Source of the DNA: Linum tenue | Lineage: Eukaryota > Streptophyta > Magnoliopsida > Malpighiales > Linaceae | DNA: 64,000 bases | Direction of reading: 5' to 3' | NCBI GenBank assembly: GCA_946122785.1 | Contig: CAMGYJ010000011.1 | Location: 1,240,001-1,304,000, forward strand | In this document: in pieces, positions 20,107 to 32,653 of the stretch | Layout of the letters: each line of letters begins with the position of its first letter | Numbering within the stretch: the stretch's first letter is position 1 | The notes under the pieces: model-generated | Database searches by the model: none | The model's input: the letters and a program-made list of their open reading frames with translations, nothing else | Told to the model about the DNA's origin: nothing | Made by a program: the position numbers and the translations under genes

Positions 20107-20784
20107 TAGGGCTGGGAAAACGGTTGCGGTTTCGCGGTTAAACCGATAACCGCACCGAAATCGTGCGGTTATTGGTTAACCGCAAACCGCATATTTTGCC
20201 TATTTTGCGGTCGCGGTTGGAGATATGGACTGTTTTGCGGTTTGCGGTTTAACCGCAACCGAAACCGCAAATCCATATAACCGCAAGGCTAACCGCGAGA
20301 TAGCCCCAGCCCATAGTTGACCCTCAGCCCAGCCCAAACTTGACCCCCCAGCCCAGCCCAAAGTAGACCCCCAACCCAGCAGCCCAAACCCGACCCAACC
20401 CCTCCCCCACTTCTCCCTTTTGCCGTCGTTTTGATTTGACGAAACGAAAGTCGAAAATCCATTTCCCTTCGACCCTTCCCATCTTCCCGCGCCGTCGTCT
20501 GATGCAGGGGCTTGATGGAAGTGAAAATAGACAAAACAGTAGCTGCTGTGTTTTTTTCATGTTAGTTCGCGGTTAGTTTGCTTAATCACAGTTTCGTATA
20601 CTGTTTCGGTTGTTGCGGTTTTTACAACCAGAAACCGCGGTTCACCGTTAATCGCGTTCTGCGGTTTTTGGTTAACCGCTAACCGTGAGGGACGCGGTCG
20701 CGGTTGGCTAATATGGGTGTTTTGCGGTTGCAGTTAACCGCAAATTGCGGTGCAGTTAACCGCAACCGCACCGTTTCCCCCCTA
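20107..20784. mobile_element. Non-autonomous hAT-like element
   Basis: 678 bp with imperfect inverted ends TAGGGCTGGGAAAACGG... and ...CCGTTTCCCCCCTA, flanked by the exact 8-bp direct repeat GCAATGAG (20099-20106, 20785-20792). Both ends carry many GCGGTT/AACCGC motifs; the middle has AGCCCAGCCCAAA repeats. No transposase. Confidence 0.85.
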
Positions 20785-20792
20785 GCAATGAG

Positions 20793-21613
20793 GAATTGAA
20801 CTCTTGACTCGAGGTAGTTGTGCTATTTCTGATATTTCAAATAGATCGTACGTAAAACCCTATTGTTCGAACTATATAGGGTTTAGTAATGCATAAATAC
20901 TAGCCGAAGAAACTACAAAGCCCTATTTCAGCCATTGATATGACTAGTAGTCGAACTCGTGGCAGTATATGGTAGTCAAAAGAACTCACTTTTAAGGCAA
21001 GCAGGCTGAGATAAGAAACGATGGAGTTACATCCACATCAAAATATCAAGAACTGAGAAGGGGAAGAAAAAAAAAGGGAACATAACATGATACGCTTCTT
21101 TTTGAATCGAGGGTTCCATGCGAGCGAGGCAATGTCTTATTGATTGTATTGAAAATATTGAATACTGAATTAAAAACGTTAATTATTATGTTCTTTCTGT
21201 GCCAATCACAACTCAAATGAATAGTGTAACTAATCACCTATTAATTAATTATTAATTAAAATTGCTATATCTATTGCCCCTAAAATAATAACAGAGAAAA
21301 AAGATTTGCATACGATTCTACCAACTGACCAAAACATTTTTCTTTTAACGTTATGCTACTTTGCTTTGACCAAAACCGACATGCCAACGACTCCCACAAT
21401 TATTTCGGCCGTTTAGACTTTCATGCCTCTGGTTTTACATGGTCATGGCCTCATGGGCCAGGGTTTTTGTGCCAGTGTGGTCAGATTTGGGCTTCCGTGG
21501 CCTGACTTGGTGTGTGGGCTTTCTCTCTTCGGAGACGACGGACGTAGGCTTTTGAGTCTGTCCAATTCCGCTCTTCCTTTCAAGTTTCATCTGCTTCGTG
21601 ACCTTTCCCAGTT
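20793..21613. other. Intergenic stretch, no gene recognised
   Basis: AT-rich sequence with only short frames and no identifiable domain, RNA gene or element. Confidence 0.5.
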
Positions 21614-21621
21614 ACTATGAA

Positions 21622-23668
21622 TTTAGGGGGTGGGATTCGGTTGGTAAACGGTAAATTGTTTACCGAATTTATTGGTTTCGGTATACTGAAGTTGGTCAAA
21701 TCGGTTACCGATTACCGATATTGGTTTGTAACCGGTTTACCGATTACCGAATTACAGGTATTACCGAAATACCGTGAGAAGTTATTTCGGGAGCTTTTTC
21801 GGTCGGTTTACCGAATTATTTACCGAACCGAAATTCTGGAAGTGGGGTGATGTTGTAATATTTTGATTTTTTTGAGTTTTTTCATCATTTTTGTAATTAA
21901 TAATTTATTATTAACTCTTATTTACAATATTTTTTAGGCCTATACTTACTTACATTCATGTATGTAATATTTTATTGGCAAAATTCACTTCCATAGCCAT
22001 AACTTTGCACTTTGTGACAAATATAGCCAGATTCTGAGAAATACACAGAAATAGCCATTCCGTCCATTAATGTAACGGAAATATAACGATTGCTGACTGG
22101 ACAACCCGTCGTATTTAACTGCGTTTAATTTGGACTATGTGGCATGCCATAGTGGAAAATAAAATTATTTATATTTATTATGCTAAATAAAAAGATGAAA
22201 AAGAAAAAGAATTTTTTTTTCATCTCTCCGCCCCTTTTTCATCTTTCCTCCAACTCCCCCAAACCCCTTTCATCTACCACCGCACAAAACTTCAATCTGC
22301 CAAAAATCTCGATCTCCAAAAGCTTCCTCTCCTCCTCCGCCGTATTTGTCGCCGCCGCCAAAGCCGCCCTCCGCCTCCTCACACTCCTCCCTCAAGCCCC
22401 ACCACAGAAACTAACCTTCAGATCTAGATGATTCCCAATCACCAAATTCACCGCCGTCGTCGTTGAAGCAGAGAAGTAGAGGAAGAAGGCGAAATCGAGC
22501 AAGGGGGAGAACGACCCTCATCTTTGCTGACCTAATTTATCAACTGGGATCTGATGAGGGAGAGAACGAGCGGATTGGTCCTCTGATTTCTGGGAATCGC
22601 CATTGAAGGGACAGAGCTCCGAGCTCTGAATTCGCGAGATCTGGAAAGTTGAAGCAGCCGGAGGAGACAAAACGTCGTCGGTGTCAGCTGTACTTGTGGG
22701 TACGGTGACGAGGTAGTGGCTGGGTGTTGTCGGTTTGGGAAGATTCCACATCGGCGGTAGCGGCGGCGGAACTGAAACTCCCTCCCGACGCCGAGACAAA
22801 TCTTGCAACAACATCATCGGCAAGAGGGATGAGTCGGCAACGCCGGTGATGTCAGATCTGCAAGAAAGGGATGAACGTTGGTTGGTGGAGTAACGCAGGC
22901 GATGCGGCGGCGAAATTGTTGTTTCCATCTCCTCGATTTGAGAAACATTCACCACCAGCACCATATGCAATTGCAACACTTTCTTCTCATTTGGTGATGA
23001 TGAATCGTGGGATTGAGAGCGGTAATGAATCAAAGATGACGGCGATTGAAGATGAACCCATCAACAACCAGTAGGTGCCGGTGGTTGTTCTCCTGCCAAT
23101 ACCCAACCATGGAACCGGCGAAGAACAAAGGAAATTTTTAATTAAAAATTTGTGAAGAGGAAGAAAAATACGATCCATAAAAGTGTATTTATGTTTTTTT
23201 ATTTGAAAATGTGATGTGGCGATTATGTGGCAGTGGGGGGTCTATGTGGGCATGACGTGGCCATGACGTGGCAGCGTCATCAGAATGACATCCATTTAAC
23301 TGACGGAATTATTAACGTCGTCAAATTATTTAACCGAAATGGCTATATTTGTCAAGCAAGTTTATAAAATGTGGCTATATTTGTGTATTTCTCAGAATCT
23401 GGCTATATTTGTCACAAAGTGCAAAGTTATGGCTACGGAAGTGAATTTTGCCTATTTTATATTTGTGAATAATGATGTATATGTTATATGTTAGTGGAGT
23501 AGGGAGGGGGGATTTCGGTATCGGTATTACCGATTTACCGTCAGTATTTACCGATACCGTGTCCGGTAAACCGACTCCCCCAACTTCCCGCTCGACTGCC
23601 GATACCGCCGGAAACCGTTTACCGCCGGTTACCGGTTCGATAAAATGGTAAACCGTTTACCACCCCTA
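21622..23668. mobile_element. hAT-like element split by a nested Mutator-like element
   Basis: Left end TTTAGGGGGTGGGATTCGG and right end TTTACCACCCCTA are inverted relatives, and both are followed inward by repeated GGTAAACCG/CGGTTTACC motifs. The flanks ACTATGAA (21614-21621) and ACTATGAT (23669-23676) agree at 7 of 8 positions. Removing the insertion at 21977-23452 and one target copy leaves about 560 bp, a normal size for a non-autonomous hAT. Confidence 0.7.
21977..23452. mobile_element. Mutator-like element (possible Pack-MULE) nested in a hAT-like element
   Basis: 1,476 bp. Long terminal inverted repeats of at least about 80 bp start GGCAAAATTCACTTCCATAG and end with the mirror ...GTGAATTTTGCC. 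The flanks TATTTTATT (21968-21976) and TATTTTATA (23453-23461) match at 8 of 9 positions. The interior (about 22220-23100) is much richer in GC and codon-like than its surroundings, which suggests captured gene fragments. I could not identify the source and no transposase is present. Confidence 0.78.
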
Positions 23669-23775
23669 ACTATGATCAGTGATCACCCTCGAAAATATCA
23701 TCGCACGTTCGACCGCTTGGTTTGGTTTAGTAAATTAGTGTACTAGTCTTTTTTTAGTTTTGTCATTCCCATGCT

Positions 23776-25883
23776 AATACATGAGATGAGATGTACTTAT
23801 AAAATTATTATTATTTGGTTTTGTACTCAAATATGAGAGTTCAAAGGTTCAGACTTCGAAGGTATTCAGTTCAATCGTATATAGAAGTTGATTTTTATTT
23901 AGGATTTTTATAAGTCGTTCTTTTCACCTCTAGAAGCGGGCCCATTTGTAGTCCAGGAGGAATTACAACCCCAGTCAATTTGTTGTATAAGATTATAATG
24001 TGTTTATCCACATGACCATAAAACATTACCCTCCTATGCCTAGTGCCTAGATCGAGACCTAGGTTCAATCGTGAGAAAATATTGTCATTTGTTATTTTCA
24101 ACCTTATTTTCTGACGTCATTCCTTATTTTGACTCAATATAATCAAATGTCTTAAGAAGTCAGGAAACCCAAGTCAAAACTTTTCTGCTTTTGGGAAACG
24201 ACGAACGGTCATGTCTCATCAAACCTCCATAATAAGAAAATTTTTGTTGGGTATCTGATTAATTAGCATTGCGTGTACTTGTGATATGAACACAATCTCC
24301 AAACTTCCAAATTTGATCTTCACGCGGGGTTTTGAAACTTTGATGATCCATCATTGCCGACACAATGTGAATGTTCACATTTTTCTCTTGATGATCGATT
24401 GATTACTATATGCGTCTACATTTATTTCCCGCTGACTTATTTTCCATGTAATGTATGGAAACTCTAGAAACTTTGAAAGTTAAGCCTGATCCGTTGAACC
24501 AATTAAACTGTAATGAAGTTAAAATCAAACTCGGATCTAGGGCGATTCAGATGAGTTTTAATTAGTACTGTTAGTGGTTGATTGGTTGAATATGTCTACA
24601 AAGAGTTACATATAAAAAAAGAATTAAATGAATCTGAAATATCGTCAACCGAAATCAGACCAGATCATTATGTACATTGGTTTCCACAATTCAAATCGAT
24701 GACTAGATCATGGAATACTACAGAATAAACCTCGGATAAGAGACTACACCAACTACTTCACAAAGCTAAAAATCATTCAACACTTGATTAATCGATACGA
24801 TCGGAAGCCAAATCGTGCGAATACATGAGATGAGATGTACTTATAAAATTATTATTAATTGGTTTTGTACTCAAATATGAGAGTTCAAATGTTCAGACTT
24901 CAGAATCAGAGGTATTCAGTTCAACAGTATATAGAAGTTGATTTTTATTTAGAATTTCTATAAGTCGTTCTTTTCACCTCTAGTAGCGGACCCACTTGTA
25001 GTCTAGGAGGAACTACAACCGGAGTCAATTTGTTGTATAAGATTATAATGTGTTTATCCATATGACCATAAAAACATTACCCTCCCATGCCTAGTGCCTA
25101 GATTGAGACCTAGGTTCAATCGTGAGAAAATATTGTCATTTGTTATTTTCAACCTAATTTTCTAACGTCATTCCTTATTTTGACACAGTATAATCTGATG
25201 TCTTAAGAAGTCAAGAAACCCAAGTCAAAACTTTTCCGCTGTTGGCAAACGGCGAACGGTCATGTCTCATCAAATCTCCCTAATAAGAAATATTTTGTTG
25301 GGTATCTGATTAATTAGCATTGCGTGTACTTGTGATATGAGCACCGTCTCCAAACTTCCAAATTTGATCTTGACGCGGGGTTTTGAAATTTTGATTATCC
25401 ATCATTGGCGACACAGTGTGAATGTTAACATTTTTCTCTTGATGATAGATTGATTACTATATGCGTCTACATTTATTTCCCGCTAACTTATTTCCATGTA
25501 ATGTATGGAAACTCTAGAAACGTTGAACGTACTATTGCTTAAGCCTGACCCATTGAACCAATTAAACTGTAATGAAGTTAAAATCAAACTCGGATCTAGG
25601 GTGATTCAAATGAGTTTTAATTAGTATTGTTAGTGGTTGATTAGTTGAATATGTATACAAAGAGTTATATATAATAAAAAAGAATTAAATGAATATGAGA
25701 TATCGTCAACCGAAATCAGACCGGATCATTATGTTCATCGGTTTCCACACTTCAAATCGATGACTAGATCGCCGAAAATACTACTGAGTAAACCTCGGAT
25801 AGGAGACTACAACGACGACTTCACAAAGCTAAAAATCATTCAAACACTTGATTAATCGATACGATCGGAAGCCAAATCGTGCG
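23776..25883. repeat. Tandem duplication of a ~1.05-kb unit
   Basis: Both copies begin AATACATGAGATGAGATGTA (23776 and 24820) and end GAAGCCAAATCGTGCG (near 24819 and 25883). They differ by scattered substitutions and small indels, so the duplication is not recent. No coding sequence was recognised in the unit. Confidence 0.9.
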
Positions 25884-26105
25884 AACTCTCCTGTAGTCAT
25901 TAGAAGGTTGAATTTTTTTTTTCTTTTGTAGAAAGGTTTAATAATTACTCATTTACTTACCTAACACCTTTTTCAAAAGTCATTAATTAATGAGCAAAAA
26001 AATAGTTTGACCACAGTGTGGAATTTGTTGGACTAGTTTGGGCCTCAGGAGTGAAAAAAAACGAATATTCATTCCCCGGTGTAACGCCGCCAGAATCTTC
26101 CGCTC

Positions 26106-26113
26106 TATATATA
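26106..26113 (+). promoter_or_regulatory. TATA box of the DUF1685 gene
   Basis: TATATATA in CGCTCTATATATACAACC, 105 bp before the ATG at 26218; spacing fits a short 5' UTR. Confidence 0.55.
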
Positions 26114-26217
26114 CAACCAGCAAAAAAAACCCTCGCAGCCCTACACAAAAAAAACCCCAGCGCCGCCCGCCTGGGTCCCAACAATCGCACGCGCCGCCTC
26201 CGCAGCGGAGAGTGTAA

Positions 26218-27035
26218 ATGGCAGAATTCAAAATCACGCAGCCGGAACTTGCGGCGCCGTCGCAGCGGCAGCGGCCGCACCTGCGGAAGATCCTGTCCTG
26301 GTCTCCGGAGACGGGGAGGGAGGAGGTGTGGCGGCGGCGCAAGGGGAACCACAACCAGAAATCGGCGAGCCGCAGCCGCCTCGGCCGGAGCGTGACGGAC
26401 GAGGATCTCGACGAGCTGAAGGCGTGCATCGAGCTCGGGTTCGGGTTCGAGCCGGACTCGCCGGATCTGGACCCCAGGCTCTCCGACGCGCTCCCGGCGC
26501 TCGGATTCTACTGCGCCGTCAACAGGCAGTACAACGAGATCATCCTGTCGCGGACTTCCTCCGACTCGTCCATCTCGTCGGACGGCAGCGCGTCCGTCGT
26601 CGTCGATCCTGGTGAGTATTGCCCGACCCGCAGTTTTTTTATTTGATTCGAACTTTAGGGTTTTGTTTTTGGAGAACGCGTGGACGTCACATAAATAAAG
26701 TCGCGCAGTCAAACTAACTTAATGTTATTCGTGTGACACAATCAATTTTAAGACGATCAGGGTACACGGACGGTATAGTTGTGCTATTCGGGAATTGAAT
26801 TTGGGACCTTGAGTTGCAGACACGAACGATGTTACTGATCGGATGCTAACATGGTTCGAATTATTTTTGAAAATTGAATTGAGATTCGGCTGAATTTAAA
26901 TTGAGTTTTTTTTTTTGGGTTGGATTAGGTGAGGATGCGGAGACGGTGAAGACGAGATTGAGGCAATGGGCTCGGGTCGTTGCGTGTTCAGTGAAGCAAT
27001 TAGCGGGGAGCCAACAAATTAACAAAACTGATTGA
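26218..27035 (+). CDS. DUF1685 family protein
   Basis: Plant-specific DUF1685 protein of unknown biochemical role. Exons are 26218..26611 and 26929..27035, 166 aa, phase-1 junction, donor G/GTGAGT and acceptor TTAG/GT. Family marks are the SVTDEDLDELKACIELGFGF block (about residues 59-78), the DALPALGFYCAVNRQYNE block, and the C-terminal VKTRLRQWARVVACSVKQL block, which in the family follows a Pro/Glu-rich linker. The N-terminus is basic (Arg/Lys-rich) with an SRSRLGR segment. Exon 1 is strongly GC-rich compared with its neighbours. It ends NKTD-stop at 27033-27035. Confidence 0.88.
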
Positions 27036-28162
27036 GAAATTTGTTGTATAATTTTCTCTCTTAATTGTTCCTTCTCTTCTGTTTGGATTGCAACCGATGA
27101 TTGATTGATCATGTAGCTAAATAACCCAAAAAAATAGTTGGGATGGTTAATCAGGAGGCATTAGGGTTTAATTTCTGACCAATCTGATTGCTAATATACA
27201 GCGATTGGAGGTTTAAATGTCTAATTATATGCTGGTTTGCCCTTAATTTCAGATTAAAGTCAAAAGAGAGTTTCAATGTTTGATTTGCATGAGATCATCT
27301 TTATTCCCAGGTCTCTCAATCCCCTTCATGACAACGGTTTGAGTGAGTAGGTTTTCTTATGTGCCATCGTTTGAACCACACGATTTTAAACGCGTAACTA
27401 TCGTCATAACAAAACTATGCGAGGATGGAATACGACATACCAAAACTAACCCGTAAATATGGTCCAATGAAAACTCACGTGCACCATACACGAACAATCA
27501 TTTATGAAGTTCGTGATACAATCTCTTTTTTTTTAGAATGTCGGTGTTAATTGAAGTTTCTTTATTGTATTGTTTGTAAAACCGGGAGAAAATAAGAAAG
27601 GTTTAAGGTTTAAGAGATAATTAAATGCTTGAGAGATATGAATGAACACAGTGTTAGTGAGTGAGTGCTAGAACATAGTTATAACTTATAAGTTATAACA
27701 CATATTTAGGTAGGTTCATGGTCAATAAACCTCAAACCCAACCATGAAGGACAAACAACTAATCAATGGAACTTCTACCATATCAAATATCTTATAATCC
27801 AACTATAAAATGAGAAATTCACAAAGATTAAGAGCGCAAAAATTTGTAGTTTAATATTGTACACATCAACGATTTCATTACACTTATCAGTGTGAAAGTC
27901 ATCTATGAATTGATCTCTCCAATATCCACCAAATTGTTTTTCTCGCTTCCCACCAAATAACGATACGCGCTTCTTCCAAATCATGTGCCTAAGTGAAATA
28001 ACCTAATTCCCATTCCAAAAGATTTTTTTTCTTTTTCAGTTGAAAAGGGAACACAAACTTGGAAGAAAGAACAAAATTAACTAGCAAAACCAAAACCCTA
28101 GAACATGATGGGAAAAAAATGGGCCAAAAAAAAAAAATTAGTGGTTTTACACCAATTAGATA
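27036..28162. other. Intergenic stretch between DUF1685 and ZIP genes
   Basis: AT-rich 3' flanks of two convergent genes. I see no further gene, RNA or structured repeat. Confidence 0.55.
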
Positions 28163-30385
28163 TCAAACTACAAGTGCCAAGAGCGACATGGACGTAGCTC
28201 CAAGGAAAAGCGAAGCATATGCTCCCACTTGAACCCTGAAATCCGACTCCAACATCTTCCCGCCCATGAAATCCGTCGCCAGCAAATCCACCAGAGCCAT
28301 GTAAATCAGAATCCCGGCCGACGCCGAGGTGAACATTCCCTCCACGATCAGGGAAGCCGAGCTGTTCTCCTTGTAGTGATTTGAGATCCCCATCCCGATC
28401 CCGATTCCGATTGGTGCTGTGATTGAGAAGAATACCGCCATTAACACCCTCGATTTCATCTTCAGCTTCGCCTGGTTTAAGCAAGTTTAAAGAGAATTTT
28501 TGGAAGTTAGGATATGTTCGAGAAAAGGGATTGTTTCTTGTGGATTCAGTCATGGTTAATTTGTCTTGATTGTGGTTTTCATGACAAATTAGTTGGATAG
28601 GATGGACCGATGGCACTTTTTTTGTTCCTTTGCCTAGGGGTTATGGTACAAAATCAAAGAGAATACAAAACCAGTGTCTTATCATTTCGGATATGATTGT
28701 ATCAAGATGACATTATTCGTATAAGAGGTGGTAAGACTCGGAATTTTGTAGGTTTTGGTTGCTCGACAGTTTTTTTGTAGTAAAACATCATGCATGAATT
28801 CGGTTAGGGATGACAAAATTATCCAAGATATTGGTATTGTCCAAATCCAATTTACTTGGAGAGGTTGAATCATGTTTTGGTAGTAAAATTTTCAGAGCAC
28901 TCATACTTAATTTTTAGTTTTTCTCTAAACTATAGTCCCATCATACTTGGTATTCAAAAGAAAATAAATACTCGATTATACTATGATTTTCACCTTTTCT
29001 TGGCTCCGGGAAATAAAGTGACAACACAATCATTGGAGACGTGAGTTGGGCTTGAAATAGACTAGTGAGATAGTTAATTTTTTTTATGTGTATAACATCT
29101 TAATTTAATTAATTCATATGTGTCCAATTCAAGTAAGTTGACCTAAAATTGGATCCAATTCAAACTGAATCGAAAACCATTTAAATTGCATATGATCATA
29201 TTTCATTTACGTCCGACATAAATACTCACATGAGTCACGCCAATCAAGTCAAATGATCAAACGAGTCAACTCATTATCATTCCTCCTCGAATTCCCTACT
29301 TACTTGAGAAATGGAGCCTCCCAGCCCGACACCTTCGAACAGTTGATGGAAAGTCAAGGCCGCCATGAGCGGCTTCACCGTCTTAACACTCTTACAAGTC
29401 CCCAACGACATCCCAATAATCGTCGAATGAACCACCACTCCCATCTCCAGTATCTGCATATCAATCGCAATTAGATTAAGCTGCTGATCACATGGTTAGT
29501 AAAATACCGTACAACTAAACTAGGTATAAAAAAATATATGAAGCAGGTGTCAAGAACCAGTTGGTCCCAATAACTCGAGTTGTTGGGAGAGGTTCAATCG
29601 TGGATCTTACACCACTCTCTAACAGCAGGTTGACAATATAAAGTACGAATAGGAAAGTTTTAAACTACATTCATAGATACGCATGCATTAAACGGAGTAT
29701 TTACTAAAACGATTGCAGGCAGTATATAAATGAAAATGAAGAGCAGAAATCTCACCTGCGATACAATCCGCCGCCGGATCATCTCATCGTCATCATCATC
29801 ATCTTTCCGATCACCACCCGCCGCTTCAATATTCTCGTCACCAACATCATCGCCGCCTTTCTTCTGATGAAGCTGCTGCTGCCTCTTATAAAACCCCATC
29901 GCCAGCGACTCCATCGACAGCGTGGCGATCGCAAACATCATCGCCACGAACCCGGCGAACGGAAACTTCCCCCAGGGGACCTCCGGCAGGCAGTCCGACC
30001 CCAGCTTCTCGAACGCGTCGGGGATGATGTGGACCAGCCCGGTCGCCAGAATCACCCCGCCGGCGAACGCCTTCACGATCAGCATCCCTCCGCCGCCGCC
30101 TCCCGCCGCCCCGCCGTGGCCGCCGTCGTCGGGTGCCACCGCGGTCTCGGACGACGTCGTTTTGGAGCGCTTCAGGAACAGCGGCAGGCTCACCCCGATG
30201 GCTCCCGCCGCGAGGATGGATGCCATCGAGCCGACTTTGTACTTGACCAGCGTTCCTCCTCCTCCTCCGCCGGACGACGACTTGTCGTCGCCGTCGCAAG
30301 CGGCGGCGGCGGGCTCCGTCGGGCAGAGGAGGAAGAGGAGGAACAGTAGTGATAGTAGTGTTGTTGAGGTGTAGTATTGCGCCAT
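28163..30385 (-). CDS. ZIP: ZIP family metal (Zn/Fe) transporter
   Basis: Membrane transporter moving divalent zinc or iron-type cations into the cytosol. Exons, complement: 29756..30385, 29304..29453, 28163..28471; 362 aa, normal for plant ZIPs. Order: signal peptide ([20 protein letters not shown]), TM1 [22 protein letters not shown]2 with the conserved [22 protein letters not shown]3 [20 protein letters not shown], a long cytosolic loop, TM4 with the metal-site [16 protein letters not shown]5 with [15 protein letters not shown], and three more TMs to the end. The loop between TM3 and TM4, usually a His-rich metal sensor, has one His and instead a run of six Asp. TM4/TM5 metal ligands are intact. 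Subfamily (IRT/ZIP1/ZIP4-like) is not resolved. Confidence 0.92.
29549..29625. repeat. Short dispersed repeat in ZIP intron 1
   Basis: The block around CCCAATAACTCGAGTTGTTG followed by GAGGTTCAATCGTGGATC also occurs twice near 54.0 and 54.2 kb, so it is an interspersed repeat fragment of unknown class. Confidence 0.75.
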
Positions 30386-30615
30386 GGTTTTTTTTTTAAT
30401 GAAAAATTAATTATGGAAATGTGGTTGCGATTATGCGATAATAGAGATGGAATTTCGATATATAGAGATGGAATATTTTAGTCGAATTTTTTTTTTACTG
30501 TAGCGACTGATTCGAGAGAATGGGAGGATCTGTGGGAATGGCTGGCCTAACGATTAAGAGAAGGAATCGAAGTTGGATGGTTTCTTGGATGACATGAATA
30601 TGCTAATATTATTTG

Positions 30616-31169
30616 TGTTTGAGCCAAGATACCCTGGTACCACCGGTCGAGATGAAGCCGGCCCGACTCACAATCCGGGCGCCATGATCCTGCAAAGACA
30701 AGCGCCTAGTGGGCTTCGTGGTGCCCGTTAGCACTCCAACGCTCAAGTCAGTACCAAATCTAGAGAGATAAGTACTCTCTGAAGTTTTAGTGAGAGAAGC
30801 CAACCTGCGTAAATGCCACCTACCGAGTACTATTTATACTCGTCGAGATCCCAACCAAACTCCTGGGATTCAGCCCCCACGTCATCGTCGCATTAAATGC
30901 TTAGTACGACCCAACGGTCAGGCGCCTATACGTGGCGGCCTCCGGACCTCCTTTCAAGGGCGCATAGCGGGACCACGTCCTCCAGGTGTCATCTTCTCCG
31001 CTCGCTTCTTCGTACAAATTTGTCCCCATGCCCACTTTTGTCGTCATGCGCCATTTCCCCTCTTGGTGGGCCCGACTCTTCTTTTCGAGCCAAACTAATC
31101 AGACCTCTTAATGGGATTGGGCCTGAATGGACTTATGCCCTCCTAGGATTTATCTATAATGACCCAACA
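30616..31169 (-). mobile_element. Solo LTR
   Basis: 554 bp with TG...CA ends flanked by the exact 5-bp duplication ATTTG (30611-30615, 31170-31174) and no internal retroelement sequence. The minus orientation is preferred because that strand has TGTTGGGTC at its start and an AGTATAAATAG TATA box before a transcribed-looking region. Likely the recombination remnant of a Ty3-type element. Confidence 0.78.
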
Positions 31170-31174
31170 ATTTG

Positions 31175-32642
31175 ATTCATAGTGTATGTTTGGATTGGTC
31201 GTACACTAAACTTATCATAATACGCCTTTTTAATTTTGTTATTGGGATCATGAATTATTCAGCGTTTATGACGTATGATATTATACACTAATTTTTAATG
31301 GGTGAAACCGGTATCCAATTATCTATACTCGAACCATATTTCAATTTAATAAAAAAATTAATGAACGACTGTTCTGATTCGTCGAATTATATCGAAGTAC
31401 ATTAACGAACGAAGATATATATTAATATATTATATGTATGATGTACGCTGCCATTTTCCTATGTTATTATATCAATATTGGATTCTGTGGAATGTTTTGC
31501 AAGGAAAAAAACGATTGGAATGTGTTTCTAAATTTAGCGATTTGACTGTATTGGGTGCATGCCCCTAAGCGGCAATATGCTTAACATTGAGAATTTAGCT
31601 GCCAACTCTTAATTTTTGATAATGTAACAATTAAGAAAAGACAAGACTTCGTATTCATAGCTACTATTTGTTTGGATGGAAACATTTGAGTAATTTACTT
31701 TAATATGTAACCAACACATTTTTGGAATCTAAAGAACAAAACTATGACGAAGCAAACAATGAAGTTTTCTCGGTAAATTTGCAAAAGTCTGAATTGAAAA
31801 CAGTAGATCTGATTTTTGTTTCAATCAATTTTGGGGGTGTGCATGGAACTTGGTTGGCTGGGAGTGAGTTGGGCCTTGGTTGGGGCTTGGGCTTAAGAGC
31901 ATTAGAGTTGGGCGGGCTAGGAGTGGGTTGAGAGCTTGGGGTTCTGGTTGGTTTGGGGGTTTGGGTCGAAATTAGGAGCACGTTTTTTCGGGTACTCCTT
32001 TCCGTTCGATTCACTCATCATATTTTATGAACCATCCATGTATGTCAACTTCAGGGTAGCCTATTGGTCATTCTAGAGAGTTCGAAATGATGACATCTTC
32101 TGGGAGGGGGAGAGGGGGTGGAGAGACTCCCAATAAGACAAGTCAACGGATCATGTAGTCTGGAGTAAAATCTCAACTGACACTGTTACTGTTACTTGAC
32201 AAATAGATTCGGGTTCGTGGTGCCGAGTCGAGTCGTGGACATGAGGTGGAGACCGACATTACATGGTTCTGTAACATTCAAATTATATGGTACGTTCCTA
32301 CCAACAACCCAAAAGGGAGCAGTTGGAGGAACGGTGCGAGATTGACAATGCCACTTATTGGAAGCTGTCACCGCTAATCTGAGAAGTTGTTCCATCACTT
32401 ACGCGAAAACTCCAAAAGACCATTGGAGGGTCTCCAGTTGGCCTGCCAATTTGGACATCAGTAGGTATCCGTGCAAAAGCATTCTACAACGACTGTTACC
32501 CTCTCCCATGCATTTAGGAAGTGTATCATGTATTTCACTATGTATGACGTTAACTTCATCGAGTGTCAGAATAATATCATGAGTTAGTAGTGCTAGGCTC
32601 CATTTATGCTAAAAAAAATATCTGAAAGTGGCTCTCAAGGCT
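31175..32642. other. Intergenic stretch, no gene recognised
   Basis: AT-rich, with a G/T-rich low-complexity patch at about 31845-31970. The short open frames resemble no family I know. Confidence 0.5.
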
Positions 32643-32653
32643 GAAAATATCAC

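Noticed and set aside
29867..30374. Plus-strand frames of 150-160 codons opposite ZIP exon 1
   Set aside because: They are antisense shadows of a GC-rich exon whose minus frame matches ZIP transporters throughout.
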